A stretch of 43,567 nucleotides of DNA from an uncultured Muribaculaceae bacterium (lineage in GTDB: Bacteria > Bacteroidota > Bacteroidia > Bacteroidales > Muribaculaceae): positions 1 to 43,567 of the forward strand of contig CAJUKE010000025.1 in NCBI GenBank assembly GCA_910587075.1, in the 5' to 3' direction. Below, piece by piece: positions 1-6,882 of this stretch. Within the stretch, counting starts at the first letter, position 1. Each line of letters starts with the position of its first letter. A program made the translations under genes and the position numbers. The notes below the pieces were generated by a model. It was not told where the DNA came from, did no database searches, and saw only the letters and a program-made list of their open reading frames with translations.

Positions 1-54
1 TAGAGCAACAGACTCATAATCTGTGGGTCCTAGGTTCAAGCCCTAGTGGGACCA
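1..54 (+). tRNA. tRNA with CAT anticodon (probably elongator Met), 5' end cut by window edge
   Basis: The window opens inside the D-arm. The anticodon stem ACAGA/TCTGT encloses a 7-nt loop with CAT at positions 14-16. The T-stem CTAGG/CCTAG (30-34, 42-46) closes the loop TTCAAGC. The 3' acceptor strand TGGGACC and discriminator A end at 54. CCA does not appear to be encoded. A CAT anticodon fits tRNA-Met or lysidine-modified tRNA-Ile2; with the 5' half missing, Met is the likelier reading but is not certain. Confidence 0.9.
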
Positions 55-62
55 CCCCAACG

Positions 63-103
63 AAACTCCAATCATTTGCTCCCCAAATGATTGGAGTTTT
101 TTT
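63..103 (+). terminator. Rho-independent terminator after the tRNA
   Basis: A perfect 14-bp stem (65-78 with 84-97) with a 5-nt loop CTCCC is followed by a T7 run. It sits 9 nt after the tRNA discriminator base, so it terminates the tRNA transcript. The A-run before the stem also makes it plausible in the reverse direction. Confidence 0.9.
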
Positions 104-459
104 GTTTTACGGGAATTGCCCACACATTGCCCCCGCCCTCCCCCAACAAGCCCTTCCCGCCCCCAAAAAACCACCAAAAATGCAAGTACAAAACACCGCC
201 CCAGAATTGCCACTTTATTTTTTTTCACTACATTTGCGAGCAGATATAACACCAACAATTCTATCTCTTCGCACGACAGTACAATAGTAACAACAATTAA
301 TTCAATCATGTATATTATAACGTCATGACAACACGGGACGCAATCCTTCAAATACAATTTACAGCTGATAATAAATGTTGATACGCCCAATAAAACTGAA
401 TATATCCAACAGACACACGAGGCATAAGATAATTTACATTCCATAGAACATTCAACAGT
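104..459. other. Non-coding region between tRNA and AlbA_2 gene
   Basis: No credible protein is seen on either strand; short open frames here have no recognisable composition or motif. The left part is C-rich (about 120-205) and the rest is AT-rich. It holds one good Bacteroidetes-type promoter (207-236). If that promoter serves the gene at 460, the transcript has a leader of roughly 215 nt with no hairpin strong enough to name. Confidence 0.5.
207..236 (+). promoter_or_regulatory. Bacteroidetes-type promoter upstream of AlbA_2 gene
   Basis: The -33 element TTG lies at 207-209, then 19 bp, then the -7 element TACATTTG at 229-236, matching TAnnTTTG exactly. Spacing and both boxes fit the primary sigma factor of Bacteroidetes. 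Transcription would begin near 243, more than 200 nt before the first gene. Confidence 0.6.
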
Positions 460-2058
460 ATGACTATCGAAGATATACGGGCATTGGTGGCAGCGGATGA
501 GTCGCGGACTCTGGAACTGAAGAAAAGTACTGGGGAACTGAAAGACGGGATGCACTCGGCGTGTGCGTTTCTGAATACGGAGGGTGGATGGCTGGTTTTC
601 GGTGTGGCGCCGAAGTCGCTGAAGATTGTCGGACAGGAGGTGACTGACAAGACTCAGCAGGAGATTGCGCAGGCTCTCGCTGGTTTGGAACCGGCGGTGG
701 ATGTGAATGTCGAATATGTCGATGTTCCGGAGTATCCGGGGCATAAGGTCATCGCCATGCACTTCGATGGTTGGGTATGGGGCGAGCGTCCGCACACTTT
801 CCATGGGTGTCCTTATTATAAAGTTGAGAGCACAACCAAGGTCATGCCGCATGATATGTATGACGAGCGCATCCGGGCTCATGAACCGAAAGCATATTCA
901 TGGGAAAACATGACTGGAGAAGGCGTGACTCTTGCCGATATGGATGAGGGAAAGATTCGCAACGGCATCCGCCGAGGTATAGATGGTGGTCGTATCCCGG
1001 AGATTGCGTTGACAGAGCCCATCCGTGATATTCTTGCCAAGTGGAAGTTGCTGAAGAATGGTATTCCGACAAATGGAGCGGTGCTGCTTTTCTCAAAGAA
1101 TATTGACGAGTACCCCAACTTCAGGTTGAGGATGGCGAGGTTTGTCGGCACGGATAAAAATATATTCCGCGACAACCAACGCGCAGAGGGCAATTTCTTC
1201 GAGCTCCTACAGGCGGGTATAGATTTCTGTTTCAAACACCTTTCTTTGAGTGGCCGCATCACAAGCAAAAGCCTCGAACGCGAGGAACATCTTGAGGTAC
1301 CGATTGATGCGTTGAGGGAAGCTCTTATCAACGCCCTTTGTCATCGTTGGTGGGAACAGCATAATCTCACTATCAGTCTCGCCATATACGATGACCGTAT
1401 TGAGATTGCGAGTCCGGGGCAGTTCCCTCGACAGATAACGCCTGAGAACATCAAGCATCCGCATGAGTCGTTTCCCCACAATCTGAATGTGGCGGAAGCA
1501 CTGTTCCGCATGACGTATCTGGAAAACTGGGGCAGTGGAGCCAAACGCATCATAGATGCCTGCCGCGCCCAGAACGTCGAAGAACCGACTTGGAGCGACA
1601 ACGGCGGCTTCATCACCGTGACCTTCAAACGACCTGTGACTAAAGATTCCAACATCGGAGATTCAGCGAGAAAGCAGCAGGCCGAACCGCTCAACCACCA
1701 CTCAACCACCGCTCAAGTTCAGGACTTGGGAGGTGATAATGCCGCAGGTTCGCCCCAAGCACCCCCTAAGCACAACCCAAGTACCATAGAAAGTACCACA
1801 GAAACAGATGCGAGTGCTATAGAAAGTGCTATAGAACAGATATTAAGTTCTACAGATTTCACAAATAGTTCTACAGAAAAGAAAATCATTAGTCTTTTAA
1901 CAGTAGACCCTTCCTTAACACTCGATAAACTTTTCCCACTTCTTAATATGTCTCGGAAAGGCGTTCAGAAAGCAATCGAGCGACTAAAAGAGAGTGGCAA
2001 ACTTTCCAGAGAAGGCTCCACTAAATCTGGTAAGTGGATTGTCAATACCAATGATTAA
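460..2058 (+). CDS. AlbA_2/Schlafen-type putative transcriptional regulator with ATPase-like and winged-helix domains
   Basis: The 532-residue protein starts with an AlbA_2 (Schlafen AAA-like) domain at about residues 10-130, containing ESRTLELKKS and GGWLVFGV. A GHKL-type ATP-binding region follows (about 285-390) with REALINALCHRW, where family members usually have NALxHRDY, and the glycine turn NWGSGAKRI. A serine/threonine-rich linker with repeated ST-E motifs (about 420-465) leads to a C-terminal winged helix (about 475-530, SLTLDKLFPLLNMSRKGVQK). Such proteins are widespread accessory regulators or defence-associated factors; the ligand and target are unknown. The next gene follows within 5 bp, so the two are probably cotranscribed. 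The altered HR-D motif may weaken ATP binding. Confidence 0.8.
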   Translation: MTIEDIRALVAADESRTLELKKSTGELKDGMHSACAFLNTEGGWLVFGVAPKSLKIVGQEVTDKTQQEIAQALAGLEPAVDVNVEYVDVPEYPGHKVIAMHFDGWVWGERPHTFHGCPYYKVESTTKVMPHDMYDERIRAHEPKAYSWENMTGEGVTLADMDEGKIRNGIRRGIDGGRIPEIALTEPIRDILAKWKLLKNGIPTNGAVLLFSKNIDEYPNFRLRMARFVGTDKNIFRDNQRAEGNFFELLQAGIDFCFKHLSLSGRITSKSLEREEHLEVPIDALREALINALCHRWWEQHNLTISLAIYDDRIEIASPGQFPRQITPENIKHPHESFPHNLNVAEALFRMTYLENWGSGAKRIIDACRAQNVEEPTWSDNGGFITVTFKRPVTKDSNIGDSARKQQAEPLNHHSTTAQVQDLGGDNAAGSPQAPPKHNPSTIESTTETDASAIESAIEQILSSTDFTNSSTEKKIISLLTVDPSLTLDKLFPLLNMSRKGVQKAIERLKESGKLSREGSTKSGKWIVNTND

Positions 2059-2062
2059 CACA

Positions 2063-3238
2063 ATGGCAAATCCGAAAAAAGATAATGTGGAGCTGCTTCT
2101 GTCAAAGCTCGATAAGAACCAGCTGGCCGACTTCATCAGCAAGGATTCTCAAACATACACATCACGAGTAGAGGATTTGATTGAGGATTATGCAGGTCGG
2201 CACGGTTACATCCACTACCGTGCCACATTTGATTTCAACCGCGCGGTCTGCCGTATTCTCGATGAAGCCGCAGCCGCTATGGCGAATCAACAGTGGGAGG
2301 TGGCGGCCGCCGTGTTGACAGGGGTCTCAGCCGCCGGAGAGGAGATTCTCAACAGCGGAGACGACAGCGCCGGAGAACTGGGTGCTATTGTGGCTGAATG
2401 TTTTCATTTGTGGCATCGGTTATGCGACGTAGGATCGCTGCCGGAACACCTCAAATCTGAAATATTTGAGCTGGCTCTGACACACTTCAATGAAGAATAC
2501 CTCAAAGGCTGGGATTGGTGGTGGGACTGGATGGAAATAGCCATCAGTCTGGCCGACACTCCTGAAAAGCAGAACCTGGCTCTCGAAGCCTTGGATGCCA
2601 TCAAGCCTGATAACGACTGGATTGCGGAGCAAAACGCGCAGACTGCCAAGAAATACAAACTCGAATTGATGTTGCGGCGTGGAACCGCTGACGAACAACG
2701 TAAATTCCTGTATGACAACGTCGACAACCCGGACTTCCGCAAGCGCCTCATACAGACGGCATGGGATAATGCGGATTATCAGGAAGTGCTCCAACTTGCC
2801 AAAGAAGGTGTGGACCACGATGCCGAATTGGCCGATCTTGTTTCTGACTGGCACAAATGGGAATACCAAGTCTATCGAAGAATTGGCGATAATGACAATT
2901 CACTCCGGTTAGCCAGATATTTCTTCCTCAACGGTGGCCTATGGGGCGAAAAAGAGTATTCAATGGAAGCAATGTATTCCACATTGAAAGCCCTCGTCGC
3001 CGATAGCGAATGGAGCAAATACGTCGACACTTTAATAAGCGAGGCAGAAGGCATAAGAGACGGCTCCATACGTTTGCTCCACATCTTCACTGAAGAGCAA
3101 ATGTGGGATAAGTATATGGCCTACATCCGCAATAATCCATCGACCTACCTCATCGACGACACGCCGCAGGAATTAAAGGAACTATACAAAGAGGAAATAG
3201 CCCGGCTTTACGCCTTAGCTGTCAGAGACTTTTTTTAA
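2063..3238 (+). CDS. Helical-repeat protein of unknown function, prematurely ended by a frameshift
   Basis: This 391-residue, acidic, helix-rich protein resembles the C-terminal part of SWIM-zinc-finger-associated proteins (LLSKLDKNQLADFI near the start, TPR-like helices after), but no SWIM motif is present. I chose the ATG at 2063; an ATG at 2051 overlaps the stop of the preceding gene and an in-frame ATG at 1994 lies inside it. The frame ends at TAA inside the run ACTTTTTTTAA (T7 at 3230-3236). Adding one T, or a -1 slip, continues the frame for 52 more residues ending RRPALIDELSKL, a plausible family C-terminus. The full product would be 443 residues. The gene is therefore a frameshift mutant, a phase-variable gene, a slippage gene or a base-calling artefact. 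Function unknown. Confidence 0.7.
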   Translation: MANPKKDNVELLLSKLDKNQLADFISKDSQTYTSRVEDLIEDYAGRHGYIHYRATFDFNRAVCRILDEAAAAMANQQWEVAAAVLTGVSAAGEEILNSGDDSAGELGAIVAECFHLWHRLCDVGSLPEHLKSEIFELALTHFNEEYLKGWDWWWDWMEIAISLADTPEKQNLALEALDAIKPDNDWIAEQNAQTAKKYKLELMLRRGTADEQRKFLYDNVDNPDFRKRLIQTAWDNADYQEVLQLAKEGVDHDAELADLVSDWHKWEYQVYRRIGDNDNSLRLARYFFLNGGLWGEKEYSMEAMYSTLKALVADSEWSKYVDTLISEAEGIRDGSIRLLHIFTEEQMWDKYMAYIRNNPSTYLIDDTPQELKELYKEEIARLYALAVRDFF

Positions 3239-3393
3239 CTGCCGCAAATAGAGACTCTTATCGCAATGGGGTAGCATTACTCCGCCGTCTGATAGAATAC
3301 GGCGGCAAAACCTACGCGGACCAAATTGTGATTGAGCAGAAGTCGAGAACCCCGCGCCGCCCCGCTCTCATCGACGAGCTATCCAAACTGTAG
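3239..3393 (+). pseudogene. Out-of-frame C-terminal tail of the preceding helical-repeat gene
   Basis: Read in the -1 frame relative to the upstream gene, this stretch gives a continuous coding segment from just after the T7 run to TAG at 3391-3393, including RRLIEYGGKTYADQ and RRPALIDELSKL. Its charge pattern and RPAL ending look like the natural end of the upstream protein, not chance. It has no start codon or promoter of its own. Confidence 0.65.
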
Positions 3394-3403
3394 TAAAAAG
3401 GCC

Positions 3404-4036
3404 ATGATCAACGAATCTCTTACAAATTATATCAAATCCAACATTCTGCCGATGTATGACGCTTTCGACGCGGCGCATCAGCGCGGTCACGTCGATATGG
3501 TCATCGAGCAGAGCATCGCGATCGCGGCCGACCTCGATGTGGATATGAATATGGTCTGTGCGATAGCCGCTTATCACGACACCGGGTTGACGGCCGACCG
3601 CGAGACGCACCATCTTGTGTCGGGCAAGATTGTCCGTGATGACAAGCGGCTGCGCGACTGGTTCAGCGAGAATCAGATCGAGACTATGGCGCAGGCGTGC
3701 GAGGACCATCGGGCATCATCCGACCACGAGCCGCGAAGCATCTATGGCAAAATCGTTGCCGAGGCCGACCGTTTCATCGACCCAGACGCCATCATTCTGC
3801 GCACGGTGCAGTACGGGCTCGCCAACTACCCGGAGCTTGACAAGGAGGGGCATTGGCGACGCGCCCTCGACCATCTTCATGAGAAGTATGCCGAAGGCGG
3901 CTATCTCCGGCTATGGTTTGAAAACAGCCCCAATGTGGTCCGTCTCAACGCCTTGCGCGCAACCATCAAGAACGAGCCTCTTCTCCGCGAGAAGTTCGAC
4001 CACCTGTATGACATATACGAACAATCGCGCCCCTGA
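3404..4036 (+). CDS. HD-domain metal-dependent phosphohydrolase
   Basis: The 210-residue protein has the HD-superfamily metal site: H29 (HQRGHVD), the doublet H58-D59 in AAYHDTG, downstream His residues in DRETHH and EDHRAS, and a late Asp in AEADRF. The family hydrolyses phosphoester bonds of nucleotides or related substrates; this substrate is not evident. The ATG at 3404 is preferred over an in-frame ATG at 3332, because the extra N-terminus would be read from the tail of the preceding gene and has no family-like composition. It lies 10 bp after the restored stop of that gene, so cotranscription is likely. Confidence 0.82.
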   Translation: MINESLTNYIKSNILPMYDAFDAAHQRGHVDMVIEQSIAIAADLDVDMNMVCAIAAYHDTGLTADRETHHLVSGKIVRDDKRLRDWFSENQIETMAQACEDHRASSDHEPRSIYGKIVAEADRFIDPDAIILRTVQYGLANYPELDKEGHWRRALDHLHEKYAEGGYLRLWFENSPNVVRLNALRATIKNEPLLREKFDHLYDIYEQSRP

Positions 4037-4135
4037 GTGCGTTTTTAATAACGACTTCATATCGTTTGCCCTCACGGCAGACTCTCGACCATTGAAGGCG
4101 ACATTAAAAACTCACCAACTAATAAACTTACAATT

Positions 4136-4297
4136 ATGGATAAATACATCTGTGAAGTTTGCGATTGGGTTTATGACCCCGCGATTGGCGACCCCGATGG
4201 CGGCATCGCTCCCGGAACTAAATTTGAAGACATCCCCGACGATTGGGTTTGCCCCATCTGCGGAGTAGGCAAAGACCAGTTCAAAAAAGTTGACTGA
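4136..4297 (+). CDS. Rubredoxin
   Basis: The 53-residue protein has the two iron-binding knuckles C6-x2-C9 (YICEVCDWVYD) and C39-x2-C42 (WVCPICGVGKDQF), plus the conserved aromatic and PGT residues. Rubredoxins carry one electron on a Fe(Cys)4 centre, typically in oxygen or peroxide detoxification or redox maintenance in anaerobes. Length and motif spacing are standard. The gene stands alone: about 100 bp separate it from the HD gene and a terminator follows directly, so it may be its own transcription unit. Electron-transfer partners are not nearby. Confidence 0.97.
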   Translation: MDKYICEVCDWVYDPAIGDPDGGIAPGTKFEDIPDDWVCPICGVGKDQFKKVD

Positions 4298-4322
4298 ACG
4301 AGCCCCCTGATAAGGAACCGAT

Positions 4323-4356
4323 GCCGGCATAGATTTTCACTCTATGTCGGCTTTTT
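4323..4356 (+). terminator. Rho-independent terminator after rubredoxin
   Basis: An 11-bp stem (GCCGGCATAGA at 4323-4333 with TCTATGTCGGC at 4341-4351, one G-T pair) with a 7-nt loop is followed by five T. It lies 26 bp after the rubredoxin stop. Confidence 0.85.
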
Positions 4357-4496
4357 CCATTTATAGCATAATAAACAACAGGTTTTTACTGCCTTCTCTC
4401 AACAATAGATTGTTGGCAAGCGTGATGCACCCGCACCGAACAATGCCGCCGTGCGAGGAGGCGCCGGTTAGGCTGATTCGGGGTTATCTTTACTTT

Positions 4497-4685
4497 TAAG
4501 TAGCTGGTCAAATTAAATGAATACTATATGCGAAGTTATTTTTGAGGCATCTTCTTTTCTTGAAGAAGGAGCAATGCGGGCATTGCGACTGATGAAAGGA
4601 AAGAAAATGGCCAAAAAGAACAAGCAGATAGTGTTCAAGCTTTGAAAAGTTATTTTAGTAGCGGTTTAATTTGAACAGCTACTTA
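4497..4685. mobile_element. 189-bp element bounded by 21-bp inverted repeats (MITE-like or second recombinase-associated module)
   Basis: The left end (4497-4517, TAAGTAGCTGGTCAAATTAA plus A) and the reverse complement of the right end (4665-4685) match at 20 of 21 positions. Allowing one gap, similarity continues outward (TTTACT on both sides). Inside is a 42-codon open frame, and no transposase. Small size, long terminal inverted repeats and lack of a transposase fit a miniature inverted-repeat element. The position 20 bp upstream of a tyrosine recombinase also allows an invertible or recombinase-binding module. No clear target duplication is visible. The parent family was not identified. 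Confidence 0.6.
4517..4645 (+). CDS. Possible 42-residue peptide inside the inverted-repeat element
   Basis: An ATG at the inner edge of the left inverted repeat opens 42 codons to TGA at 4643-4645. The peptide has an acidic start (ICEVIFEASSFLEEGA) and a strongly basic end (MKGKKMAKKNKQIVFKL). This charge split and the clean frame suggest either a real small protein or the remnant of a larger gene captured in the element. A TATTTTTG (4537-4544) within the frame resembles a -7 box. No ribosome-binding site or family match is recognised. Confidence 0.3.
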   Translation: MNTICEVIFEASSFLEEGAMRALRLMKGKKMAKKNKQIVFKL

Positions 4686-4705
4686 TAGTAAATTTCATTG
4701 GAAGT

Positions 4706-5899
4706 ATGGCTACTATAAAAGTAATCTTCAGAGCTTCGTCGGGCAACGGCGGCGAGGGCACACTCTATTACCGCATTATTCACAAACGACGCACGAGACA
4801 GATTCACACAGGCACACGCATCGCCCGCGAGGAGTGGGACGCCGCAAGCCGCACGGTCGCCACCATCGGCGGCGAGCGCATGGCCTCGGTCAGGAAGACG
4901 CTCGGCGAGAATCTGGCCCGGCTTGAGAGGATAGCGGCCTCGCTCGACAATTCCGGCAGGGAATACACCGCATCGGAGGTCGCCGAGCTATATTTGATGC
5001 CGGGCTCCGGCGACGGACTGATAGCGTTTGCCCGCGGGCTGATAGCGGAAAACATCCGTATGGGCAAACTGAGCGCCGCTGAGCATTATTCGGCGGCGCT
5101 TAACAGCCTGATCCGCTTCCGGGGCGACGGCTATCTGGCGTTTGACGATTTCGATTCCCCGCTAATGCTGGCCTACGAATGCCATATGAGGGCTATCGAC
5201 CTCTCCCCCAACACCACATCTTATTATATGCGGAAGCTGCGGGCCATCTACAACCGGGCCGTCGACCGCGGGCTCACACAGCAGCGCCATCCCTTCCGCC
5301 ACGTCTACACCGGGGTGGCGAAAACCAAAAAGCGGGCCGTGACGCTCGACGCCATCAGAGCGCTGCGCGATATGGACCTGAGCGCCGATCCGCTGTCGGA
5401 GCTGGCAAGGGACCTCTTCCTGTTCAGTTTCTACACCCGGGGCATGGCGATTGTCGACATAGCGTATCTGAGAAAGAGCGACCTCCGCAACGGCGTTCTC
5501 AGCTACCGCCGACGCAAGACCAACCAGCCGCTGCGCCTCCGCTGGGAAGCGGAGATGCAGCGAATCGTCGACCGACACGGCATCGCGGACTCGGCCTTTA
5601 TGCTCCCGATCATAAAATCGCCGGGTGCCGACGCACGGCGGCAGTATCTCAACGCCTCACATCTGATTAACAGACGGTTGAAGCTGCTCGGCATCCGGCT
5701 CGGAATGGCCGAACCGCTGACTATGTACCGCGCCCGCCACTCCTGGGCGAGCATCGCACTGGCCAACGACGTGCCGGTGGCCGTGATCAGCGAGGGGATG
5801 GGGCATGATTCCGAGAAGACCACCCGCATATACCTCGCGTCGATCGACGCGGCAGTGGTCGACAACGCCAACAGCAGCATACTGCGCCTCCTCGACTGA
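4706..5899 (+). CDS. Tyrosine site-specific recombinase at the head of the capsule locus
   Basis: The 397-residue protein has an N-terminal arm-type DNA-binding region, a SAM-like core-binding domain (about 100-200) and a C-terminal catalytic domain. Active-site residues seen are R245 (FYTRGM), a beta-hairpin Lys (RRRKTNQP), R344-H345 (YRARHSW), H367 (GMGHDSEK) and nucleophile Y376 (TTRIYLAS). In box II, Y341 stands where HxxR enzymes have His, a common Bacteroidetes variant. It is followed by a terminator and then by a promoter flanked by inverted repeats, the arrangement of Bacteroides recombinases that invert capsule promoters. I infer that it inverts 5967-6177. It looks catalytically complete, unlike its relative at 29943. 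Confidence 0.9.
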   Translation: MATIKVIFRASSGNGGEGTLYYRIIHKRRTRQIHTGTRIAREEWDAASRTVATIGGERMASVRKTLGENLARLERIAASLDNSGREYTASEVAELYLMPGSGDGLIAFARGLIAENIRMGKLSAAEHYSAALNSLIRFRGDGYLAFDDFDSPLMLAYECHMRAIDLSPNTTSYYMRKLRAIYNRAVDRGLTQQRHPFRHVYTGVAKTKKRAVTLDAIRALRDMDLSADPLSELARDLFLFSFYTRGMAIVDIAYLRKSDLRNGVLSYRRRKTNQPLRLRWEAEMQRIVDRHGIADSAFMLPIIKSPGADARRQYLNASHLINRRLKLLGIRLGMAEPLTMYRARHSWASIALANDVPVAVISEGMGHDSEKTTRIYLASIDAAVVDNANSSILRLLD

Positions 5900-5905
5900 C
5901 ACAAA

Positions 5906-5940
5906 GCGGCCCCGGCTCAAAAAAGCCGGGGCCGCCTTAT
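5906..5940 (+). terminator. Terminator between recombinase and invertible promoter
   Basis: A perfect 12-bp GC-rich stem (GCGGCCCCGGCT 5906-5917, AGCCGGGGCCGC 5924-5935) with an A-rich loop is followed by CTTATT. It ends the recombinase transcript 7 bp after its stop and would also block a promoter flipped to face left. A short perfect palindrome, TGCCCTGATAGGGCA, follows at 5941-5955. Confidence 0.75.
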
Positions 5941-5966
5941 TGCCCTGATAGGGCACATCGGATTCA

Positions 5967-5990
5967 TCTCTCCGTAGGAGATGTAGCAGA
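5967..5990 (+). repeat. Left inverted repeat of the capsule promoter switch
   Basis: The 24-bp site begins TCTCTCCGTAGGAGATGTA, then G, then CAGA. The first 19 bases are the exact reverse complement of 6159-6177. It lies 31 bp after the recombinase terminator stem. Confidence 0.9.
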
Positions 5991-6119
5991 AAGCGTGTTA
6001 AGCGACAACAAACTGAAACGCAGGCCAATGCTATTCGCTGAAGACTAAAGGGTGTAAAACATTTTGTAGCCAAAACGAAACAAAGAATCCCGCGGACTCA
6101 TGGCACGGCAAGATAATAA

Positions 6120-6150
6120 TTGGAGAATCAGCGATTTTTTTGTAATTTTG
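6120..6150 (+). promoter_or_regulatory. Capsule operon promoter inside the invertible segment
   Basis: The -33 element TTG lies at 6120-6122, then a 20-bp spacer, then the -7 element TAATTTTG at 6143-6150, an exact match to TAnnTTTG. Transcription would start near 6157, about 56 nt before the upxY start codon. As assembled it drives the capsule genes. Confidence 0.85.
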
Positions 6151-6153
6151 CGG

Positions 6154-6177
6154 TCTGATACATCTCCTACGGAGAGA
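6154..6177 (-). repeat. Right inverted repeat of the capsule promoter switch
   Basis: This is the mate of 5967-5990. Its outer 19 bases (6159-6177) match perfectly, position 6158 is the single mismatch, and TCTG at 6154-6157 pairs with CAGA. The predicted transcription start (about 6157) falls inside it, so transcripts from either orientation begin in the repeat. Confidence 0.9.
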
Positions 6178-6212
6178 AGTACACACAGAAAACGCACCGA
6201 TTCACCCAGTAA

Positions 6213-6815
6213 TTGAGTGAGAATAAGGACATAACCGATTGCGTAGCGACAGTGCCGAAGGGCGTTGACGGCGCCGTAGGCGTGCCCGGAGCCAAATGGT
6301 TCATCGCCATTGTGAACAACCGCTCGGAAAAAGCCAGCGCCGAGAAACTCGCCAAAATGGGCTTCGAGAGCTATGTGCCGACCCAGACCGTCGTAAAAAT
6401 CTGGCGCAACGGCCGCAAGGCGAAAATCGACAGAGTGGCGATTCCAACCGTGGTGTTCATCCGATGCTCCGAGGAGCAGCGCAAGGAAATCGTCGCGCTC
6501 CCCTTCATTTTCCGCTTCATGGTCAACAAAGCCGCGCCGGCAACCCCGCTCGGCAAACCGCTGGCCGTTGTTTCCGACGACGAAATCAGCCGGCTCAAAT
6601 TCATGCTCGGACAGTCTGACATCCCGGTAACAATCACAGAGCGCCCATACGAAATCGGCGACAGGGTGAGAGTGATCCGAGGCAGCCTCGCAGGTCTCGA
6701 AGGGGACGTTTGCGGCACCGACTCGGCCAAAAGCGACGTCATCGTGACGCTCGAACACTTCGGATGCGCCAAACTGCAAATCAACACCGTTAACCTCGAA
6801 ATCATAACACGCTGA
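6213..6815 (+). CDS. upxY: UpxY-family NusG-like transcription antiterminator of the capsule operon
   Basis: The 200-residue NusG paralogue has an N-terminal NGN domain (KWFIAIVNNRSEKASAEKLA, about residues 27-120) and a C-terminal KOW motif (GDRVRVIRGSLAGLEGDV, about 149-166). In Bacteroides each capsule locus begins with its own UpxY, which stops premature termination in that operon. The longest frame starts at a TTG (6213), because no upstream ATG is in frame; the real start could be slightly downstream, before the conserved KWF. It lies 36 bp after the invertible segment and 67 bp before wza. No separate UpxZ inhibitor gene is visible. Confidence 0.9.
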   Translation: MSENKDITDCVATVPKGVDGAVGVPGAKWFIAIVNNRSEKASAEKLAKMGFESYVPTQTVVKIWRNGRKAKIDRVAIPTVVFIRCSEEQRKEIVALPFIFRFMVNKAAPATPLGKPLAVVSDDEISRLKFMLGQSDIPVTITERPYEIGDRVRVIRGSLAGLEGDVCGTDSAKSDVIVTLEHFGCAKLQINTVNLEIITR

Positions 6816-6882
6816 CCTCCGGCTTCCCTCACATTAAGCGATAACGGTCGGGAAAAACATCCATCAACCAGACAATTCACAT

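Larger units (their letters stand above)
5967..6177. promoter_or_regulatory. Invertible capsule promoter segment, present in the ON orientation
   Basis: Two inverted repeats (5967-5990 and 6154-6177; 19 bp identical, then one mismatch, then 4 matching bp) enclose about 163 bp with a well-formed promoter near the right end pointing at upxY. Each repeat contains the self-complementary arms TCTCC and GGAGA around a 3-bp centre, as expected of a tyrosine-recombinase core site. No convincing promoter faces left. Size, placement between a tyrosine recombinase and upxY, and promoter position match the phase-variable capsule switches known from Bacteroides. Inversion itself is inferred, not observed. 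Confidence 0.85.

Noticed and set aside
1..54. tRNA gene as an attachment site for an integrated element ending in this window
   Set aside because: No second copy of the tRNA 3' end was found by eye in the window, and the nearby recombinases are of the capsule-switch type.
43..882. Minus-strand frame of 279 codons over the tRNA and the start of the AlbA_2 gene
   Set aside because: It overlaps a tRNA, a terminator and a well-supported gene, and the translation has no domain-like pattern.
3332..3403. Earlier start for the HD-domain protein
   Set aside because: The added residues are an out-of-frame reading of the upstream gene's tail; the ATG at 3404 fits HD proteins better.
5941..5955. Palindrome TGCCCTGATAGGGCA as part of the promoter switch
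   Set aside because: It is perfect but lies outside the inverted repeats and has no mate on the right side; it may belong to the terminator region, so no function is assigned.
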